A DNA stretch of 33,722 nucleotides from Bremia lactucae (Eukaryota; Oomycota; Peronosporomycetes; Peronosporales; Peronosporaceae). Made by a program: the position numbers and the translations under genes. Below, one piece after another: positions 30,442 through 33,722 of this stretch (its first letter is position 1; each line of letters opens with the position of its first letter). The notes beneath the pieces were generated by a model. It ran no database searches, was not told where the DNA came from, and saw only the letters and a list, made by a program, of their open reading frames with translations. The stretch covers positions 816,247 through 849,968 of the forward strand of contig NW_027152213.1 of the NCBI RefSeq assembly GCF_004359215.1, written 5' to 3'.

Positions 30442-31420
30442 ATGGACATGTTAGATTATAATGGAAATCCGCATCACGTTTCGCATGATAGCTACTCCTT
30501 TCTAAGTGACATAGAAAAGAGTGCGGTCGAACGAATGAGTTCGACCGTAGGGAACGATGCCATCTTGGCCATGCTGTCCGGTTTGGACAGAAATGCCTTC
30601 CATTCAGCCATCGCCAAGTTCATACAACATGAACTTGACGAGGCGAAGGTGAAAGTAGTCTTGCTTAATCGGGAAGGCTCTCGACAGGCAGAACTGTTGA
30701 AGTTGAAACAGGTACAGACCCTTGCATCTGGGATGACGCACACGCGTCGTCCAGAAACCTTAAAGATAGACATCTCTAAATATAAGGAAGTCGTAGAGGA
30801 CTCCCTTTAAAGGTGTTTCGTCCAGTTGGACGATGCCATAAAGGCTCGTCACATCATCGACGAGTAAATAAATGTCGCATTCGCTCAATACAAATTTGGC
30901 AGGTCGTACCAAAACTTGGGCACTAGGCCTCAAGTTGCGCAACCCGTATGTATTTGGGTCGCTAGAGGATTTTAAAGCCCGGCTCAAACAGACGTTTGAA
31001 CCGCGTAGGGCTGAGTTTGGAGCTCGATCAGAGTTTCTGAAACTCAAGCAAGGCCCAGCTTATACGACTCTTAGCGAGATGTATCACGAACAATCCAGTT
31101 CATGAACTCACGTTGATTACGGTATTTATGCAAGGTTTTACGGATCGTCCCGTGAAGACCCATCTGTTCCGCTTGGAACTGGATACGCTTGAAGAAGCAA
31201 TATCCGTTGGGAACAAAAGGACATTAGCTTGAGACAGGCTCAAGCTAGTGTGTCATCGTATCGTCCTCCGGGACGACAAGAGCTTGGAGGTCCAGACCCT
31301 ATGGACGTCTCTTACGTCGAAAGCGAGGGACCTCGCTTTTCGAACAATAAGCGATTGCAGAGATGCAATTGCTGTCAAAAGTTAGGTCACTACGCTCATG
31401 AGTGTAGTGCACTACGCTAG
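30442..31420 (+). pseudogene. Gypsy gag, disrupted
   Basis: Starts at an ATG and reads 122 codons to a TAA at 30808. The same frame continues recognisably to another TAA at 30865, then the reading shifts near 30890 into a frame with NLAGRTKTWALGLKLRNPYV and a FKARLKQTFEP capsid-like block. A further shift near 31100 leads to ITVFMQGFTDRPVKTHLFRL. The end (31229-31417) has a PMDVSYVE segment and the zinc knuckle CNCCQKLGHYAHEC, a complete CX2CX4HX4C. Two in-frame stops and at least two shifts make this gag non-functional. Confidence 0.85.
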
Positions 31421-31639
31421 GTACTTAAGAGTACTGAACGTACTTATGGACCGAATGCCAAAAAGGGCAACGGTCGCGGGTCCGACGTTGGTAACAACGA
31501 GAGAGACGCCAAAAAACTGTCGGGGTCAGTAGGGGCGCAACACCCTACTGATCCAGCAACCTCAAGAGAATTTGCAAATTCTCTTGACGAAAGTTGCCCC
31601 AGACACACAGTCATTATGTATCTCTGCACCTGGTGATGA

Positions 31640-32290
31640 GGTATCCTGTCACTTTTAACGCCTAGTGCTTTTGTGAACTGTGGAGCGTCGAATAACTTTA
31701 TTCGTCGCCAGTCGCTAGAGAGTCGTAGGCTCAAATATGTTGAGCCCGACATCCCTCCAACGATAATGCGTCTAGAGACAGGCGCATCGATAACAGTGAT
31801 AAAACGCGTAGTGAGACTTCAATACACTTTAAAATATATACAATACGATGATGATTTCATCGTACTGGATTTGGATGACAAATTTGATGTCATCCTAGGT
31901 TTATCTTGGCTCAGAAAATTTGAGTTAAGAATCGGCTGGCAGCATCGATCCGTAAAGATGGCTGCCACTTGTTCATCAGTTGGCCGTCTGATGAATGTCT
32001 TGGAGCGTCCACAAGCGTGTGGATGTACTACGAGTGAGTGCGATGGCCTCACTTGTGGTACGGTCGTTAGAACAACTGCACAAGATCACAGTGTGATTAC
32101 CAATCACACTGTGGAGTCAGCTGCCAGCGGCTGTGTTAATGCACAGGCAGCGCCGAAGGTCCACCACTCGAATAAGTCGAGTGGATTGAGACATATATGT
32201 ACGCCTAGCGGGCGACATTCAAGGAAGATACCGGTTGCCCAAAAGGATAACACGATGATCCTAGGTCGAGTAGAGAATCGATCGTAGAGG
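31640..32290 (+). pseudogene. Gypsy protease region with changed catalytic residue
   Basis: An open stretch of about 200 codons holds the retropepsin fold: the active-site loop at 31676 reads NCGASNNF where D-x-G-A is expected, then the flap-side strands, and DDDFIVLDLDDKFDVILGL before a WLRKF. The Asp to Asn change (codon AAC) removes the catalytic aspartate. A Cys-rich segment (ACGCTTSECDGLTCG) follows, as in related oomycete elements. The frame then closes at 32285. Confidence 0.8.
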
Positions 32291-32559
32291 ACCCGACTGT
32301 GATAGCGCAATCACAGTTGGAAGACTTTATGAGAATAAGTATCGACGCACTTGAGGAGAAAGCTACTCAAGTAGTTAGTGCTGAAGCGACTAGACTTCAG
32401 CATCCCGAGGGATTGATCCCTCGGCAGCCTGTGGAGAAAGGGTCCCAAAAAAACCGAGACATTGAATGTCTTGGTTAACGACGGATCAGAAGTAGACGCT
32501 AATACTCTTGATCTGTATGCGCCTCCGAAATAAACATCGGATATAACTTACTTACCAAC

Positions 32560-33722
32560 CCTAGAACCCAAGCGGTTCTTGAGAGATCTGCATAGTGGTA
32601 GAATCAAGCAGATCTGCGTACTCGTCACAGAGGACGAATACGTAACCGATATTCGGTCAGCGGTAATTTTTGCAGAGAACGAACGGATTCTCAGCAGCTC
32701 ATCGAAGGACGAAAGTGTCCTCGATGTGAAGACTCAGACTCGAGATATATACTACTCAATTCTGGGAAGTTGCCTAGGGATAAAGGCACTCGACATGAGA
32801 TCGAGCTCAACCGGGCTCGAAGTACTGTGTCATGAAACAGTGGTCACTGCCTCGTGAACAAGTACTTGCGATCGATAAATTCTTCATCGATCGATTAAAA
32901 GCGGGCCATGTGAGGGAGTCAACCTCCTCAAATAGCTCTCCGACATTCTTGCGAAAGGCCACAGGAGGGTGGCGGATAGTGCACGCATTCAATAAATTGA
33001 ATGCTGCAACGGTACCGGACCAAACGTCGATACCTAGAAAAGACGTAATGATAGATGGTATGTCTAAGAGTACGGTCTTTTCGTCTATCGATCTGATGGA
33101 TGGGTTCTATCAAATCCTTATGCGTGAACGGGACATCCCGTACACAGCAGTGAGCACTACCAGTGGGATGCTCTGGGAATGGCTAGTAATGCCAGAGGGG
33201 CTTAGTAACGCCCCTGCAACATTCAACAGATGCATACCGAATCTGTCGAGACCGGTGCGAGAATTCGCATCGAGTTATTTTGACGATGTATTCTTTCATA
33301 GCCGAGCCATAGATGGAAAGACGGACGTGGAAGTTCATAAAGCTCACGTTCGTCAGGTTCTTACACTTATGCGAAAGCATCAGTTGTACGCAAATCACAA
33401 GATGTGTATCTTCGCTGCAAGCGAAATACCACATCTAGGGTGCATCGTCTGTAAACACGGCGTACGCCCTGATCCCGAAAAGATCAATTACCGACTGGCC
33501 AGTTCCAGTCGATGTCAAGGGACTTAGAAAGCTCCTTGGTTTAGCGGCGTACTTGCACAAGTACTCTCGCAATTATGCAGAGATGACAGTTCATCTCTCT
33601 CGTCTCTTGAAGAAAGACGAGAAATGGTTATGGAGCGCTGATTGTCAGCGTTCGTTTGAAGGTATCAAGCAAAGCTTGATGCAATCGCCCATCTTGGCGA
33701 TTGCAGATCAAGACAGACCATT
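32560..33722 (+). pseudogene. Gypsy reverse transcriptase region, frameshifted
   Basis: A spacer frame (FLRDLHSGRIKQICVLV) leads into the RT at about 32832. Visible RT blocks: LPREQVLAIDKFF, GHVREST, ATGGWRIVHAFNKLNAATVP, FSSIDLMDGFYQILM, PEGLSNAPATFNR, and the catalytic YFDD at 33276-33287. Near 33490 a one-base excess (or two-base loss) shifts the frame; the downstream frame continues as GLRKLLGLAAYLHKY and reaches the window end at the start of the RNase H region (PILAIADQD). The core catalytic box is intact but the polyprotein is broken. Confidence 0.88.

Larger units (their letters stand above)
29978..33722 (+). mobile_element. Ty3/gypsy LTR retrotransposon, degenerate, cut by window end
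   Basis: LTR, primer site, gag with a CCHC knuckle, protease, spacer and reverse transcriptase follow in the order expected for a gypsy element. Stops and frameshifts occur in gag and pol, so this copy is inactive on its own. RNase H, integrase and the 3' LTR would lie beyond the window. Confidence 0.9.

Noticed and set aside
1..33722. CRISPR arrays, bacterial operons, tRNA or rRNA genes
   Set aside because: No regularly spaced repeats, cloverleaf folds or rRNA blocks were seen, and the genes are clearly eukaryotic and spliced.
2..33722. Secreted RXLR or Crinkler-type effectors expected in a plant-pathogenic oomycete
   Set aside because: No frame with a signal peptide followed by RXLR-EER or LFLAK motifs was found.

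Overview
The window looks like a nuclear contig from an oomycete, most likely of the Peronosporales (Phytophthora or a downy mildew). I infer this from five things: intron-poor genes whose introns are mostly 50-120 nt GT..AG; AT-rich, short intergenic spacers; TCATTYY-like initiator boxes just upstream of start codons; a group-III type phosphofructokinase; and Ty3/gypsy retroelements whose LTRs begin TGTAACGGGG. I recognised families by reading translations; no database search was run, so the species is not settled.

Layout. 1-2704 is a retroelement graveyard, all in minus orientation: a broken gypsy protease remnant, a non-coding element tail, LTR pieces and a gag stub. It also contains a 100-N assembly gap (1780-1879) and the last 67 codons of an eIF5A gene that runs into the gap. 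2950-28000 is a compact gene island: phosphofructokinase (+), alanine aminotransferase (+), a membrane-anchored protein with a PP1-docking motif (+), a poorly resolved stretch with coding-like minus-strand scraps (7988-9560), ITP pyrophosphatase (+), a plant-type CDC25/rhodanese phosphatase (+), a six-BRCT Rtt107/PTIP-like protein (-), COG4 (-), TTI1 (+), protein phosphatase 5 (-), VPS50/syndetin in ten exons (+), and a PX-domain protein (-). 28000-29880 is mostly empty, with one decayed gag-like fragment on the minus strand. 29978-33722 is the 5' part of a plus-strand gypsy element (LTR, primer site, broken gag, protease, reverse transcriptase) that runs off the window.

Gene relationships. 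These are ordinary housekeeping genes and form no operon. Several share themes. COG4, VPS50 and the PX protein belong to endosome/Golgi traffic. TTI1 (PIKK stability), the BRCT protein (DNA damage) and PP5 (an Hsp90-linked phosphatase) touch checkpoint signalling. PFK and alanine aminotransferase sit in central metabolism. Two divergent pairs share very short promoters: COG4/TTI1 54 bp and PP5/VPS50 118 bp. Convergent pairs end 44-190 bp apart. The island lies between related retroelements in opposite orientation.

I did not find a clear new multi-gene system. The most promising leads are the candidate PPP1R15-like PP1 regulator at 6476-8008, the PX protein with a duplicated helical module, and the COG4 in which both partners of the salt bridge known from human COG4 appear replaced.
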